The notes: generated by a model not told the origin, from the sequence alone. 64,000 nt of DNA from Hyphomicrobium sp. (GCA_019751875.1 JAIEMV010000001.1:1-64000); one strand, 5' to 3'; numbered from the stretch's first letter, positions 17,564-29,111 are shown. Numbers and translations: made by a program.

Positions 17564-19834
17564 CTACGAGGTCAGATCGTAGGCAGCCAGTGCCGCGATG
17601 TTCATGATGTCTGTGTCCTGCGCACCGAGCGTGCAGATCTGAACCGAGTGTTCGAGGCCGACGAGTAGCGGACCAATTACGGTTGCGCCGCCGAGTTCCT
17701 TTAAGGTCTTGGTGGCGATCGATGCGGCATGGAACGCCGGCATGATCAGCACGTTCGCCGTGTCGGTGAGACGGCAGAACGGATAGAGCTTCATCAGATC
17801 GGCATTCAGCGCGACGTCGGCGGCCATGTCGCCGTCGTATTCGAAATCGACCTGACGCTCGTCCAGAATGGCGACGGCCTGGCGGACGACGTCGGAACGT
17901 TCACCGCGCGGCTGTCCAAACGTCGAGTAGGCGAGCATGGCGACGCGCGGTTCAAGACCAAAATTGCGGGCGGCTTTCGCCGCTTCAACGGCAATGTTAG
18001 CAAGCTGCTCAGGTGTCGGCATGTCGTGGACGCTCGTGTCAGCGATCAGCACCGCGCGTCCACGGCAGAGCGCGAGTGAGACGCCGATGATGTTGCGGCC
18101 GGGCTTGGCATCCATCACGCGGCGTACATCCTGGAACACGCTGGTCCAGTTGCGCGTCACGCCGGATACCATCGCGTCAGCATAACCGTGGACGACCATC
18201 AGGGCCGCGAAGACGTTCCGCTCGTTGCGCACGATCCGCTCGCAATCGCGCTTCAAGTGCCCGCGGCGCTGGAGACGCTGATAGAGAAATTCGGCAAACT
18301 CATCTGCATTTGCGGAGAGAGTCGTGTCGAGAATTTCGAATTCGGCGCGCAATGGGATGCCGAGTTCTCCGAAACGCTTTCTTATGATGTCCTTACTGCC
18401 AACAAGCAACGGCTGACCGAAGCCTTGCAAAAAGTATGAATTTGCTCCGCGGATCACGGCGGGATCCTCGCCCTCCGCGAATACGACGCGTCTGGGTTCC
18501 TGCCGGACGGTGTCAAAGGTTGCTTGCAGCCAGCCGGTCACGGGATCGAGACGGCCTTTCAGGCGGGCAACGTAAGCTTCCATGTCCACGATGGGACGGC
18601 GGGCGACGCCGGATTCCATTGCCGCTTTCGCAACCGCAGGCGGCACGTGGCTGATGAGGCGCGGGTCGAACGGCGCGGGTATGATGTACTCCGGACCGAA
18701 GGTCGGGCGGCGACCGTGGAATGCAGCGGCGACTTGATCGGGCACTTCCTGGCGCGCGAGTTCGGCCAATGCCTTCGTTGCTGCGATCTTCATGGCGTCG
18801 TTGATGGTGCTCGCCTGGACATCGAGTGCGCCGCGGAAGATGAAGGGAAAGCCGAGGACGTTGTTCACCTGATTGGGATAGTCCGACCGGCCCGTGGCCA
18901 TGATCGCGTCGGATCGCACGGCGGCGACCTCTTCCGGCGTGATCTCGGGATCAGGATTTGCCATCGCGAAAATGATCGGCTTCGGCGCCATGGATCTAAC
19001 CATGTCCGCGGTCACGGCACCTTTCGCAGAGAGGCCAAAGAAGGCATCGGAACCATCCAGAGCTTCCGCCAGCGTTCGCGCTTTCGTCTTGGCCGCATAA
19101 GCCGACTTCCACTGATTCATGCCGTCCTTGCGGCCCTGGTAGATGACTCCCTTCGTGTCGCAGAAAATCACGTTTTTGCGCGGCATTCCGAGGGAACCCA
19201 GGAGCTCGAGGCAGGCAATGCCGGCGGCACCTGCGCCGTTGACGACCAGCTTGAAATCTTCAATCGAGCGGCCCGTCAACTCGAGCGCGTTCAAGAGGCC
19301 AGCGGCGGCGATAATGGCGGTGCCGTGCTGGTCATCGTGAAATACCGGGATATCCAGCAGCTCCTTCAGCTTCTCTTCAATGATGAAGCAGTCGGGAGCC
19401 TTGATGTCTTCGAGGTTGATGCCGCCAAATGAAGGGCCGAGATAGCGCACGCAGTTGATGAATGCGTCCACGTCCTCGGTGGAGACAAGCAGGTCCATGG
19501 CGTCGATGTCAGCAAAGCGCTTGAACAGTGCACCCTTGCCTTCCATGACGGGCTTGGATGCAAGCGCGCCGAGGTTACCAAGGCCGAGGATCGCCGTGCC
19601 GTTGGAGACCACGGCAACGAGGTTGCCCTTGTTCGTGTAGTCGTAGGCTAAAGACGGGTTCTCAGCGATGGCCTCGACCGGCACGGCAACGCCGGGTGAA
19701 TAAGCGAGCGAAAGGTCGCGTTGCGTGGCCAGCGGCTTCGTGGGCGTGATTTCAAGCTTTCCTGGTTTGCCCTGAGCGTGGAACTGCAGAGCTTCCTGGG
19801 CCGTGATGCGGGCCGGCTGGTTCTTCTGGGCCAT
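17564..19834 (-). CDS. maeB: NADP-dependent malic enzyme with C-terminal phosphotransacetylase-like domain
   Basis: The product has 756 residues from ATG 19834; a GTG at 19912 would add a poorly conserved leader. The N-terminal ~430 residues are malic enzyme (SLAYSPGVAVPVEAI, FHDDQHGTAIIAAAGLLNAL, VVNGAGAAGIACLELL). It converts malate to pyruvate and CO2 with reduction of NADP. The C-terminal ~320 residues resemble phosphotransacetylase (VVFAEGEDPAVIRGA, VSGVTRNWTSVFQDV, ANVLIMPAFHAASIA) but are regulatory in characterised MaeB proteins. The length matches MaeB. It is divergent from mutS, with about 240 bp between the starts. It provides NADPH and pyruvate during growth on C4 acids or acetate, matching the acs gene in this window. 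Confidence 0.95.
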   Translation of the reverse strand: MAQKNQPARITAQEALQFHAQGKPGKLEITPTKPLATQRDLSLAYSPGVAVPVEAIAENPSLAYDYTNKGNLVAVVSNGTAILGLGNLGALASKPVMEGKGALFKRFADIDAMDLLVSTEDVDAFINCVRYLGPSFGGINLEDIKAPDCFIIEEKLKELLDIPVFHDDQHGTAIIAAAGLLNALELTGRSIEDFKLVVNGAGAAGIACLELLGSLGMPRKNVIFCDTKGVIYQGRKDGMNQWKSAYAAKTKARTLAEALDGSDAFFGLSAKGAVTADMVRSMAPKPIIFAMANPDPEITPEEVAAVRSDAIMATGRSDYPNQVNNVLGFPFIFRGALDVQASTINDAMKIAATKALAELARQEVPDQVAAAFHGRRPTFGPEYIIPAPFDPRLISHVPPAVAKAAMESGVARRPIVDMEAYVARLKGRLDPVTGWLQATFDTVRQEPRRVVFAEGEDPAVIRGANSYFLQGFGQPLLVGSKDIIRKRFGELGIPLRAEFEILDTTLSANADEFAEFLYQRLQRRGHLKRDCERIVRNERNVFAALMVVHGYADAMVSGVTRNWTSVFQDVRRVMDAKPGRNIIGVSLALCRGRAVLIADTSVHDMPTPEQLANIAVEAAKAARNFGLEPRVAMLAYSTFGQPRGERSDVVRQAVAILDERQVDFEYDGDMAADVALNADLMKLYPFCRLTDTANVLIMPAFHAASIATKTLKELGGATVIGPLLVGLEHSVQICTLGAQDTDIMNIAALAAYDLTS

Positions 19835-20075
19835 TTGGGCGCTTGACTCGTTTTGTTGGCCGCTTCCGACTCCAACAAGGGACCCGGCCGGAATGCGGCG
19901 TGGCTGGCACACCGACGTGATGGCCTTACAGTTGCCGCACCGTAGGCTCTGATGGCTAAAATCTCAACGCGGCCAATCTGCTACTTTTGGGCGGCCTATC
20001 CGCGTGAAACTGGAGTGGCTAGCCGTTGTCGCCCGGAGCCGCTATGTCATTCAAGGGACGAGTAAAGGGGCGGGA

Positions 20076-22901
20076 ATGGCCGCGCGACGCAAGTTGGAAA
20101 ATGGGGCGGAAGACACGACTGGCAGCCCCGTCGGCGCGTTTTCGACGCCCGCCGATCCCGTAGCCCCATCGCCGCTTGCAGGCGAGGCGACGCCGTCAAT
20201 GGCGCAGTTCCTCGAGATCAAAGCTGCCAATCCGGATAGTCTGCTTTGGTATCGCATGGGAGATTTTTACGAACTCTTTTTCGAGGATGCCGTGGTCGCA
20301 TCCGCAGCGCTTGGTATTGTACTCACAAAACGCGGACGGCATCAGGGCGTCGAAATTCCGATGTGCGGCGTGCCCATTCACCGCGCGGATGAGTACCTGC
20401 AGAGGCTGATCCGACAAGGCTATCGGGTGGCCGTGTGCGAGCAGCTTGAAGATCCGGCCGAAGCGAAGAAGCGCGGCTCCAAGGCTGTCGTGAAGCGAGA
20501 TGTCGTGCGGCTCGTGACGCCGGGTACGCTAACCGAAGACACGCTGCTCGATGCTAAATCACGCAACTATCTGACCGCGCTGTTTCGTGGCCCAGGGAGC
20601 GGCGAGGCGGGCGCGCTTCACCTGACATCCATGTATGCGCTAGCGTCGCTCGATATATCGACGGGAGAAATGGAGACGGGCCAAGTCACTGGACCCGATC
20701 TGCCGGGCGAGCTCGTGCGCCTCTCCCCCGGTGAAATCATTACAACAGACAGCGTGCTCACAGACAGCGAATTGAAGCGCTGGATTGACGTCGCCGGCGC
20801 CGCAACAACTCCGGTGCCCTCGGCTTCCTTCGATAGTCTGGCAGGTGAGCGCGGGCTCAAGTCGCAACTCGGCGTGTCTGAGCTGGGCGGCTTCGGGAGC
20901 TTTTCGCGATCGGAACTTGCCGCCATCGGCGCACTGCTGCGCTACATCGATCTTACTCAGATCGGGAAGAGACCCGTCATCCGGCCACCGAGGCGAATGG
21001 GAGACGGTGGCGTTCTCGTTATCGATGCAGCGAGCCGCACGAGTCTCGAGCTGACGCGATCGTCGTCAGGCGACAAGGCAGGCAGCCTGCTCGCGGCTAT
21101 CGATCGCACCGTCACGGCTGCAGGAGCGCGCGAACTCAGCCAGCGGCTGGCAAGCCCCTTGCGCGATGTTGCAGCGATCGAGCATCGGCTGGATGCTGTG
21201 TCGTTCCTTGTTTCCGAGACGGCACTGCGCGATGCACTTCGCGAACGGCTGCGGGGTGCTCCCGATATCGCGCGCGCGGTCACTCGGCTGGCATTCGGGC
21301 GCGGTGGGCCGCGAGATCTCGGCGCATTGCGCGACGGACTGGGGACGGCTGCCTCGTGTGCTGGCCTGATTAATCAAGCCGGAGCGGCCATGGGCCTGCC
21401 TTCGGAACTCGACCGCGTCGTACGCAACCTGGCTGCCGCCAATCCCAATCTCGGCGCAGACCTCACAGCGGCACTGGCCGACGACCTTCCTCACCTGAAG
21501 CGGGATGGTGGCTATGTGCGAGCGGGCTATCGCGAGGCCCTCGATGCGGCGCGACGCCTGAAGGATGACAGCCGGCAGGTGATCGCAACCTTGGAGACGC
21601 GGTATGTCGAGCAGACCGGCGTCAAGACGCTGAAGGTACGGCATAACAACATTCTCGGCTATTTCATCGAGGTCACAGCGTTGAATGCCAAGGCTCTGAC
21701 CACGCCACCGCTCGATGAGTTCTTCCGCCATCGCCAGAGCATGGCGAATGCGATGCGGTTCACCACTGTCGAGCTGTCCGAGATCGAAGGCCGAATTGCG
21801 TCCGCCGCCGAACGGGCGTTGGCGATCGAAGATGAGGTGTTCCACGAGCTTACGTCCGCCATCGCTCAATCAGAGCAGGAGCTCTCCGCAGTGGCGGCGG
21901 CTCTCGCCGAAATTGATCATCTGGCGGCGCTCGCCGAACTTGCCGTCACAGAGAACTACGTGCGGCCGGACGTGTCAGCGACGGGTGGATTTGAAATTCG
22001 GGGCGGGCGGCACCCGGTCGTTGAACAGGCTTTACGGCAATCAAAGACGGGAGCCTTCATCGAGAACGACTGTATCCTGGGGCTCGATGCTGCGAAGCCA
22101 ACCGGCTTCGACGAGGAGACGACCGCGCGGATCTGGCTCGTCACCGGTCCGAACATGGCCGGAAAATCGACGTTTCTGCGCCAGAATGCGCTGTTCGTGG
22201 TTCTTGCACAAATGGGCTCGTTCGTCCCGGCGCGGGTGGCGCGGATCGGTATCGTCGACCGGCTGTTCTCGCGCGTCGGAGCGTCGGACGACCTTGCGCG
22301 CGGGCGATCCACATTCATGGTGGAAATGGTCGAGACGGCTGGCATTCTCAACCAGGCGACCGAGCGCTCGCTCGTGATCCTCGACGAGATCGGGCGCGGG
22401 ACCGCAACGTTCGATGGCCTTTCAATCGCGTGGGCGACGGTTGAGTACCTGCACGATGTCGCCAAGTGCCGGGCGCTGTTTGCCACCCACTACCATGAGA
22501 TGACGGCTCTTGCCGGCCGGCTTAAGGATGTCGGCAACGTCACGATGGATGTGAAAGAGTGGCAGGACGAGATCGTGTTTCTGCACAAGGTGCGTCCGGG
22601 CGCTGCCGATCGATCGTACGGAATTCAAGTGGCCAAGCTTGCAGGCATCCCGCAGCCCGTTATCGATCGAGCGCGGCAGGTGCTCGAATTGCTTGAAAAG
22701 AGTGATCGCCGCGCCACGGGTGCCGAAAAGCCACTCGACGATCTGCCATTGTTCGCGGCCGCGCGGCCCAAGAGTTCAGCGCCAAAAGCCAAACCGTCTC
22801 CGGTTGAGGAGGCGCTGGCTAAGCTCAATCCCGACGAATTGACGCCGAAAGCCGCTCTGGAAGCACTTTACGCGCTGAAGCGATTGAAGGGTGGTCCCTG
22901 A
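20076..22901 (+). CDS. mutS: DNA mismatch repair protein MutS
   Basis: The product has 941 residues from ATG 20076, with AAAGGGGCGGGA immediately upstream; the longer reading from 20004 lacks support. It recognises mismatches and small loops and recruits MutL. The N-terminal mismatch-reading domain has YRMGDFYELFFEDA with the Phe-x-Glu wedge. The connector, core and clamp domains follow. The ATPase domain has the Walker A TGPNMAGKSTFLRQN near residue 690, DDLARGRSTFMVEM and LVILDEIGRGTATFDG, then the ATHYHEM switch. An N-terminal ~45-residue Pro/Ala-rich leader is typical for this group. Its 3' end is 12 bp from that of purH, which is convergent. Confidence 0.97.
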   Translation: MAARRKLENGAEDTTGSPVGAFSTPADPVAPSPLAGEATPSMAQFLEIKAANPDSLLWYRMGDFYELFFEDAVVASAALGIVLTKRGRHQGVEIPMCGVPIHRADEYLQRLIRQGYRVAVCEQLEDPAEAKKRGSKAVVKRDVVRLVTPGTLTEDTLLDAKSRNYLTALFRGPGSGEAGALHLTSMYALASLDISTGEMETGQVTGPDLPGELVRLSPGEIITTDSVLTDSELKRWIDVAGAATTPVPSASFDSLAGERGLKSQLGVSELGGFGSFSRSELAAIGALLRYIDLTQIGKRPVIRPPRRMGDGGVLVIDAASRTSLELTRSSSGDKAGSLLAAIDRTVTAAGARELSQRLASPLRDVAAIEHRLDAVSFLVSETALRDALRERLRGAPDIARAVTRLAFGRGGPRDLGALRDGLGTAASCAGLINQAGAAMGLPSELDRVVRNLAAANPNLGADLTAALADDLPHLKRDGGYVRAGYREALDAARRLKDDSRQVIATLETRYVEQTGVKTLKVRHNNILGYFIEVTALNAKALTTPPLDEFFRHRQSMANAMRFTTVELSEIEGRIASAAERALAIEDEVFHELTSAIAQSEQELSAVAAALAEIDHLAALAELAVTENYVRPDVSATGGFEIRGGRHPVVEQALRQSKTGAFIENDCILGLDAAKPTGFDEETTARIWLVTGPNMAGKSTFLRQNALFVVLAQMGSFVPARVARIGIVDRLFSRVGASDDLARGRSTFMVEMVETAGILNQATERSLVILDEIGRGTATFDGLSIAWATVEYLHDVAKCRALFATHYHEMTALAGRLKDVGNVTMDVKEWQDEIVFLHKVRPGAADRSYGIQVAKLAGIPQPVIDRARQVLELLEKSDRRATGAEKPLDDLPLFAAARPKSSAPKAKPSPVEEALAKLNPDELTPKAALEALYALKRLKGGP

Positions 22902-22913
22902 CACGCCCGTCGT

Positions 22914-24500
22914 CTAATGGCGGAAGTGGCGCATGCCGGTAAAGACCATTGCAAGATTGCGCTCGTCAGCGGCCTTGATGACCTCGTCATCGCGCATCGA
23001 TCCGCCGGGCTGGATGAAGGCTGTTGCACCGGCTTCGGCGGCGGTAATGAGGCCATCCGCAAACGGGAAGAAGGCGTCGGAAGCGACGACGGATCCTGAG
23101 ATTTCCAGGCCTGCCTGCTTCGCCTTTTCCACAGCGATCCGGGTCGAGTTGACGCGGCTCGTCTGGCCGGCGCCAATTCCGACCGTGGCCAGTCCTCGCG
23201 CATAGACGACCGCGTTCGATTTCACGAACTTGGCCACCTTCATCGCAAACACCAGGTCGGCAAGTTCCGATCGTGTGGGCTCGCGCTTCGTCACAACGTC
23301 GAGTTTCTCGGTCAGATCGAGATCGGCATCTTGCACCAGAAGCCCGCCGTTTACCTTTTTGTAGTCCCGGCGGGGCCGTGTTGCGCCCGACCAAGCACCG
23401 GTGACGAGAAGCCGTACGTTCTTCTTCTTTGCCACCGCTTCGACCGCTTCGGGCGTCGCATCGGGAACGACAATCACCTCAACGAACTGGCGAGACAGGA
23501 TCGTTCCAGCGGTTTCCGCGTCCAGCGTCTGGTTGAAGGCGAGAATGCCGCCGAAGGCGGATTCAGTGTCCGTATTGTACGCGAGGTCGTAGGCATCCTT
23601 GATGCTTGCCGCCACGGCGACGCCGCACGGATTGGCGTGCTTAACGATGACGCACGCAGGAGACGAAGGATCGAACTCCTTAACGCATTCGAGTGCGGCG
23701 TCAGTGTCGGCGATGTTGTTGTACGAGAGTTCCTTGCCACCAAGCTGGCGGGCCGTGGCGACCGTGCCGGCTGCTGCGCCAATCTCGCGATAGAACGCGG
23801 CCGACTGGTGCGGGTTTTCGCCATAACGCAAGTCAAGTGCTTTCGTGAGCTGCACCGTGTAGCAACGCGGGAATGCCTCGGCGGTGCGGCCGAACTCGTC
23901 GGGGTCAGCTGTCAGCCAGTTGGAGATGGCTCCGTCATAGGCAGCGGTGCGTGCCAGTGCGCGTGCAGCCATGATCTTGCGGAACGCAAATGTGGTGCCG
24001 CCGCCCGTCCTTGCAAGTTCCTCACGCAGCAGGTCGTAGTCGGCAGGATCGACGATGACAGTGACACCGGCGTGGTTCTTGGCCGCCGCGCGCAGCATGG
24101 CCGGCCCGCCGATGTCGATGTTCTCAACACAGTCATCAAAGGTGCCGCCCTTCGCTAACGTCGCCTCGAAGGGGTAAAGATTGACAACAAGAAGATCGAT
24201 AGGCGCGATCGCGTGCGCCTCAGCCGATTGCTCGTGCTCTTCATTTCCGCGCACCGCCAACAGGCCGCCGTGCACCTTCGGATGTAGTGTTTTCAGCCGC
24301 CCGTCCATCATCTCCGGGAACCCAGTGTGCTCGGAGACATCGATGACTGGCAGACCCGCGGCCTTTAGTGCGGCGGCCGTCCCTCCCGTCGATAAAATCT
24401 CGACTCCCTTGGCTGCAAGGTCACGCGCCAGATCGACAAGACCGGTCTTATCGGACACGGAGATGAGGGCGCGGCGAATAGTGACAACATCAGTCGGCAA
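22914..24500 (-). CDS. purH: Bifunctional AICAR formyltransferase/IMP cyclohydrolase
   Basis: The product has 528 residues, the usual PurH length, when started at TTG 24500. GAAAGGA lies seven bases upstream of it; readings from 24539 or 24692 run back towards or into the preceding gene and lack similarity. The N-terminal MGS-like cyclohydrolase domain ([40 protein letters not shown]) closes the ring to IMP. The C-terminal AICARFT domain ([40 protein letters not shown]) adds the formyl group from 10-formyl-THF. It performs the last two steps of purine synthesis. It lies 91 bp downstream of the heparinase-like gene on the same strand. Confidence 0.97.
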   Translation of the reverse strand: MPTDVVTIRRALISVSDKTGLVDLARDLAAKGVEILSTGGTAAALKAAGLPVIDVSEHTGFPEMMDGRLKTLHPKVHGGLLAVRGNEEHEQSAEAHAIAPIDLLVVNLYPFEATLAKGGTFDDCVENIDIGGPAMLRAAAKNHAGVTVIVDPADYDLLREELARTGGGTTFAFRKIMAARALARTAAYDGAISNWLTADPDEFGRTAEAFPRCYTVQLTKALDLRYGENPHQSAAFYREIGAAAGTVATARQLGGKELSYNNIADTDAALECVKEFDPSSPACVIVKHANPCGVAVAASIKDAYDLAYNTDTESAFGGILAFNQTLDAETAGTILSRQFVEVIVVPDATPEAVEAVAKKKNVRLLVTGAWSGATRPRRDYKKVNGGLLVQDADLDLTEKLDVVTKREPTRSELADLVFAMKVAKFVKSNAVVYARGLATVGIGAGQTSRVNSTRIAVEKAKQAGLEISGSVVASDAFFPFADGLITAAEAGATAFIQPGGSMRDDEVIKAADERNLAMVFTGMRHFRH

Positions 24501-24591
24501 GGTCGCATCCTTTCGTGCAGTTCGATCGGGCCTTAGCATGAACGGGTGCAGCAGGGTACAGGGCAGCCGGCGGTTGGCGCGAGCCACAAGG

Positions 24592-26349
24592 TCACGCCCG
24601 AGTATCGACCGTCCAGCTGACTTCCGTGTCGCCGAAGGTTGTTCCGCGCAGAACGAACTGGAGGGCCCGCCGAGGTCCCGAGCTGTCCGCAAAGTAGATT
24701 CCTTCCTCGATGCTCAGCGCTGCACCGGAGGAGAAGAAACGCCAAACCTGCCCCTCCGGCGTCACGATTTCGGCTTCACCAGGTGAGTTGAGGAGGCGGC
24801 ACGTGATCTCGGGATGGAGATGAAAGTGAATCGCATATGGAAGATCAGATTTAAGGCGCAGAGGCGTCTCGTCGCCAGTTAAGCGATCGATTCCGCGGAT
24901 GGCCGCCCCCGACGCACTCAGTGTCATCTTGCGGTGGTGGATGAGTCCAAAACGGCCCAGATAGCCGTTATGGGACGCGGTCCAAACAAGGTCGCCATTG
25001 GCTTCCTCAAGGGTGCTCTTGACCTCAAGCGGTCCGCGGATCGGAGCGCCACCAATCATAGCTTCGAGGCCGCGATGGCGCACGAGTTTGGCCGACGAAG
25101 TCTCGTTCACGCACATCGTATTGTGAGACGCCGTTCCGCGCGCCTGTGGACGCCAATCCTGGTCTGAGGATGCCGGAGCACCACCGTTGACGAAAAGGAG
25201 CCGAGCGCCTGCACTCATTTCAAATGAGAGACATCCAGCGTGCGCTGCATTGGCAAACTCGAACGGGGGCGGAACACCCGCATCGGCGATGATGGTGGTG
25301 GCGCCTCGTCTGAGATTGACATAGCCCGAAGGTCGCGCCGAAGCCAACGGCTTGGCAAAAAGATCGTCATAAGCGAGTACTGTTGCCAGACCCGCCGGCG
25401 AGGCAACTGAAACACCGTTGAAACGCGCCAGGCGACCGTCGCCTAGGCGCATGAAGCGCAAAAAGGCAACGGCATCGCAGAGCGTTTGCAATAAGGAAGA
25501 TGGCGGCTTGCGCCCGCGCGCGGCGAAGCACTGCCGCGTTGGAAGGAAATCGAGCAGGAGGTCAACGAGAACGGCTGGATTGCGGCTAATGTGGCCGCCA
25601 TCTTCAAGAAACTGGCGTTCAATTTCGGCGGAAAACATCTTTTCAATTTCGTCCAACTGAGGATCATGGCCGGAAACGCAAAGATAAGAGAGCACGAGGC
25701 CCGTGAGCGCGAGCAGGCGCGGATAGCCGTCGGGGCCGTCGCGCCAGGTAGCGGCAAGACGGACGATCTGCGCGCCAAGACTGGAAGAAATGGCGTCGTA
25801 TGTTTCGATGTTGGCTTCATCGAGCAGAAAGTTTGCGTGGCTCAACCACGAGATGATGCGGCGTCCGAGGACGGCCGGCTCCCAAACGATCCCGGAGCCG
25901 CGCTGGCGACGGGTCCATTCGACCGTCAGATTGCGGGCGAGCGAACGGGCCTCATCATCACCAGTGGCTTCCAGATGGCGCAGCCAGCCGAAACCGTGAA
26001 GAGCTCGCACCCAAGCTTCCGGAGCGTGTTGGATTTGGAAAGGCGATCCACTGCGCAAGGACATACCAATTCCGGCCAAACCCATATGACCGAGCTTCAT
26101 TTCTGGCCAAAAACTTGGGTCCGCGTTGCGCAGTGACTGTGGAACAATAAGAAGATTGCCAAGGTTCGCCGAACCGAAGCGCCAGCGCAGAAGCGGCGAG
26201 AATTGCAGGCGGGCCATCGAAGCGCGCTGCGATCGCTTGGCGGCGATGAGGGCAATTCGCGACTTTTCGGCTAGACTCAAACCCGCCATCGCAAACCAGA
26301 CATTGGCAAGTTCCTCCACGCGCCATGCGCTGCGCCGCAACGTGTCCAT
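24592..26349 (-). CDS. Heparinase II/III-like protein
   Basis: The product has 585 residues. The N-terminal half is an alpha-helical toroid-like domain. The C-terminal half begins around [18 protein letters not shown] and includes [21 protein letters not shown] and [14 protein letters not shown], typical of the heparinase II/III beta-sandwich domain. Such proteins cleave uronic-acid polysaccharides by beta-elimination, but the stand-alone versions encoded between rsmB and purH in Rhizobiales are uncharacterised. No clear signal peptide is visible. The gene starts 92 bp after rsmB. A role in exopolysaccharide or holdfast turnover is conjecture. Confidence 0.88.
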   Translation of the reverse strand: MDTLRRSAWRVEELANVWFAMAGLSLAEKSRIALIAAKRSQRASMARLQFSPLLRWRFGSANLGNLLIVPQSLRNADPSFWPEMKLGHMGLAGIGMSLRSGSPFQIQHAPEAWVRALHGFGWLRHLEATGDDEARSLARNLTVEWTRRQRGSGIVWEPAVLGRRIISWLSHANFLLDEANIETYDAISSSLGAQIVRLAATWRDGPDGYPRLLALTGLVLSYLCVSGHDPQLDEIEKMFSAEIERQFLEDGGHISRNPAVLVDLLLDFLPTRQCFAARGRKPPSSLLQTLCDAVAFLRFMRLGDGRLARFNGVSVASPAGLATVLAYDDLFAKPLASARPSGYVNLRRGATTIIADAGVPPPFEFANAAHAGCLSFEMSAGARLLFVNGGAPASSDQDWRPQARGTASHNTMCVNETSSAKLVRHRGLEAMIGGAPIRGPLEVKSTLEEANGDLVWTASHNGYLGRFGLIHHRKMTLSASGAAIRGIDRLTGDETPLRLKSDLPYAIHFHLHPEITCRLLNSPGEAEIVTPEGQVWRFFSSGAALSIEEGIYFADSSGPRRALQFVLRGTTFGDTEVSWTVDTRA

Positions 26350-26441
26350 TCCGGCCTGCGACAGCTCATTGGGTCGGTAGCGCAGGGTTAAGTCTCTGAC
26401 AAGACAGCCCGCAGACCAAGTTGTGCGTAGCTGTGGTTGCC

Positions 26442-27893
26442 TCAGATGGTGTGGCGGCGAAGGCGTGCCGCATAGAACCCGTCGAGGCCCGATCCGGCCT
26501 CATCGCCGGGGAACCGGTGGCTCGGCAGGGTGCGAAGATCGCCTTCGGATGTTATTGCATCGGCAAGCCCCCCGATTTCCGAGGCCGTGATCGGTGCGCG
26601 AGCGAATTCCGGGTGGGCTGCGAGGAACCGGCTGACCTGATGCTCGCCTTCCTCCGGCTCAAGTGAACAGGTGCAATAGATCAGCAAGCCACCGGGTCGG
26701 ACCAAACCGGCTGCGCGTTCCAACAGCTTACTCTGAAGGTCGACAAGCTTTTCAAATCCGCGATTTTGGCGGACATGCAGGATGTCCGGGTGACGGCGAA
26801 TGGTTCCTGTTGCAGAGCAGGGGGCATCAAGCAACACCCCATTGAACGGAGCGGCCGGTTGCCACGTCAGAATGTCAGCGGTGACGCATTCTGCTTCGAG
26901 ATGCAGTCGATCAAGGTTGTCCTTCACGCGCCTCAGGCGCGCCGCAGAGATATCAACGGCTGTGACGTGGGCGCCAGCGGCAGCAAGTTCGGCGGTCTTG
27001 CCACCCGGCGCGGCGCACAAATCCGCGATGCGCTGGCCGGGCTGAGCGTTTAGGAGCCGTGCGGGCAACGCAGCGGCGGCATCTTGCACCCACCATGCGC
27101 CGTCATCGAACCCCGGCAGATCCGTGATACGGCCGGCTTGGAGAATGCGAACGGTCCCTGTCGGCAGCGGCACGCCCTGAAGCTTCGCCGCCCATTCCAG
27201 TGGATCGCCCTTTACCGTCACGTCGAGCGGCGGCTCTTCGAGGCTAGCAGCTGCAATTCGCCAAGCCGCTTCTCGGCCATATGTTTTTTCCCAGCCAGCG
27301 AGGAGCCAGGACGGAACATTCTGCGCCACGGCGTCGAGACCGTTCAAGGCGGCAATGCCACCGTCCGAAACGCGACGGAGAACAGCGTTGACGAGTTTAT
27401 CGAAGCGGCGGGCGTTCGGGTCAGCTTTGCACTGCTCGACGGCGAGACCGATGGCGGCGTGCGGGGGCGTATCGAGAAGAAGCAATTGAGCCGCACCGGC
27501 GAGCAGGATCGGCCAGACCCAACCCTGCGGTTCGGGCAGCGGCTTCTGCAAATGCGAACTGATGACGTGCGCGAGTTCACCGTGGCGGCGCAGAACCGTT
27601 GTGACGAGGAGGCGCGCGAACGCACGATCGCGAGGCTCGACCTTTGCACGTTCGGGCTTGGCGAAGGCTTCCGCAAATGCTTCCTCAAAGAACGTGCCGC
27701 GCTTCATGACACGCCACAGCGTTTCCACGGCAGCCTGACGGGCTTCAAAGCCAGCCGGCTTCTCGACTTGCTTGCTGACCGCTTTCTTTGATTTGAGCTT
27801 TAGGGGCCCGCGCTCTTTCACGCGGGCGGACGACGCCATACGGCCAGTCTTGTGGTCAGCTTTAAAGCCTCGCGGCGGACGGGTACCTGTCAT
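26442..27893 (-). CDS. rsmB: RsmB-type rRNA (cytosine-C5) methyltransferase
   Basis: The product has 483 residues. A Lys-rich N-terminal leader (~45 residues) is followed by a NusB-like RNA-binding domain (RDRAFARLLVTTVLRRHGEL) and then the NOL1/NOP2/Sun methyltransferase domain. The SAM site is VQDAAAALPARLLN with DLCAAPGGKTAELAAAG. The two catalytic cysteines lie in DAPCSATGTIRRHPDI and LLIYCTCSLEPEEGE. It methylates C5 of a cytosine in 16S rRNA in the family reference. It precedes the heparinase-like gene and purH on the same strand, an arrangement I recall from other Rhizobiales. Confidence 0.93.
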   Translation of the reverse strand: MTGTRPPRGFKADHKTGRMASSARVKERGPLKLKSKKAVSKQVEKPAGFEARQAAVETLWRVMKRGTFFEEAFAEAFAKPERAKVEPRDRAFARLLVTTVLRRHGELAHVISSHLQKPLPEPQGWVWPILLAGAAQLLLLDTPPHAAIGLAVEQCKADPNARRFDKLVNAVLRRVSDGGIAALNGLDAVAQNVPSWLLAGWEKTYGREAAWRIAAASLEEPPLDVTVKGDPLEWAAKLQGVPLPTGTVRILQAGRITDLPGFDDGAWWVQDAAAALPARLLNAQPGQRIADLCAAPGGKTAELAAAGAHVTAVDISAARLRRVKDNLDRLHLEAECVTADILTWQPAAPFNGVLLDAPCSATGTIRRHPDILHVRQNRGFEKLVDLQSKLLERAAGLVRPGGLLIYCTCSLEPEEGEHQVSRFLAAHPEFARAPITASEIGGLADAITSEGDLRTLPSHRFPGDEAGSGLDGFYAARLRRHTI

Positions 27894-27966
27894 TTCCCAT
27901 CGCTACGGTGTCGGCGCCGCGCGGTCAATGCCACTCTCCCTTGCGACGCAGGCGAGGGATTGTCCA

Positions 27967-28950
27967 TCAGCCCCACGGTCCGCGCGACGTCCGGCTGCGT
28001 GACCAGGGGCCGCCGGCAGGCTGGGTCGGAGCAATTTCAAACTCTCCAGACACGTCCGCGGTAACGCTTTCAAAGGCCGAAGGGGCTTGCCCCATCTCGA
28101 TTGCCAGTTCCTTCAAAGCGCGGATGCGATTTTCCACATTCGGATGGGTCGAGAAAAGATTGTCGACGCCGTGGCCGGTCAGCGGATTGATGATGAACAG
28201 GTGCGCGGCGGCAGGGATCCGTTCTGCCTGCCAATTCGGCGTGCGCTGCACGGCGGCATGGATTTTGGACAGCGCCGACGCCAGCCACATCGGGTTGCCG
28301 CAGATCATCGCGCCCATCCGGTCAGCCTGATACTCGCGCGAGCGGCTGATCGCCATCTGCACGAGCATAGCGGCGAAAGGGGCGATCAGCATGGCGACGA
28401 GAGTAGCCAAAAAGCCAGGGCCATTGCCGTTTTCCCGATTACCGCCGAACAGCATGCCGAGCTGCAGGTACTGCGCGAACATGGAGATGGCACCGCCGAT
28501 GGTGGCCGCAACAGCCATGGTCAGCGTATCGCGGTTCTTAATGTGGGCCAGTTCATGCGCCATCACACCGGCGAGTTCTTCTCGGGAGAGGGAGTCCAGA
28601 AGGCCTGTCGACGCCGCGACGGCGGCGCGGCTCGGGCTGCGGCCTGTCGCAAATGCATTCGGCTGCGGGTTGTCAATGACATAGACACGGGGAGGCGGGA
28701 GTTCGGCGCGCGCGGCAAGTTCATGTACGAGGTTGACGTAACCAGGCGCTGTCCGCTCGTCGACTTCATGGGCACGGAACATCCGCAACACCATCGAATC
28801 CGACTTCCAGAGACTGAAGATATTCATTCCAAGTGCCATGATAAAGGCGATCACTAGGCCGGATTTTCCGCCGACCAGCGCGCCCATGGCGACGAAGATG
28901 CCGGTCAGGACGATCAGCAACAAACCGGTCTTGGCGTAGTTCATCGGCAT
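27967..28950 (-). CDS. htpX: HtpX membrane zinc metalloprotease
   Basis: The product has 327 residues from ATG 28950 (MPMNYAKTG); ATG 28944 is a close alternative, and longer readings lack similarity. It is an inner-membrane M48 protease that degrades misfolded membrane proteins. Two N-terminal helices (about 8-27 and 31-48) precede the zinc motif [10 protein letters not shown] at 132-141. Two further hydrophobic segments follow, and [11 protein letters not shown] supplies the third zinc ligand. The Gly/Pro-rich C-terminal end is not conserved. A GGGAG lies 12 bases before the chosen start. It is divergent from the SDHAF4-like gene, sharing a 161-bp intergenic. Confidence 0.95.
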   Translation of the reverse strand: MPMNYAKTGLLLIVLTGIFVAMGALVGGKSGLVIAFIMALGMNIFSLWKSDSMVLRMFRAHEVDERTAPGYVNLVHELAARAELPPPRVYVIDNPQPNAFATGRSPSRAAVAASTGLLDSLSREELAGVMAHELAHIKNRDTLTMAVAATIGGAISMFAQYLQLGMLFGGNRENGNGPGFLATLVAMLIAPFAAMLVQMAISRSREYQADRMGAMICGNPMWLASALSKIHAAVQRTPNWQAERIPAAAHLFIINPLTGHGVDNLFSTHPNVENRIRALKELAIEMGQAPSAFESVTADVSGEFEIAPTQPAGGPWSRSRTSRGPWG

Positions 28951-29111
28951 GGCCGGGCGCGGCTCCCTCAGCATCCCCATGGCGGCACAACGCCGCCTGG
29001 CAGGCATCCGTTTCCAGACGCGGATGGTATATGGGAAGGGTTGCCGGCGACAACTAGAGACCGAACCAGGTCCGCACTCAAGCGGACCGCCGCAATTGGA
29101 AAGGACGAACC

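Noticed and set aside
24501-24692. N-terminal extension of PurH
   Set aside because: It runs into the coding end of the heparinase-like gene, while TTG 24500 has GAAAGGA and gives the normal PurH length.
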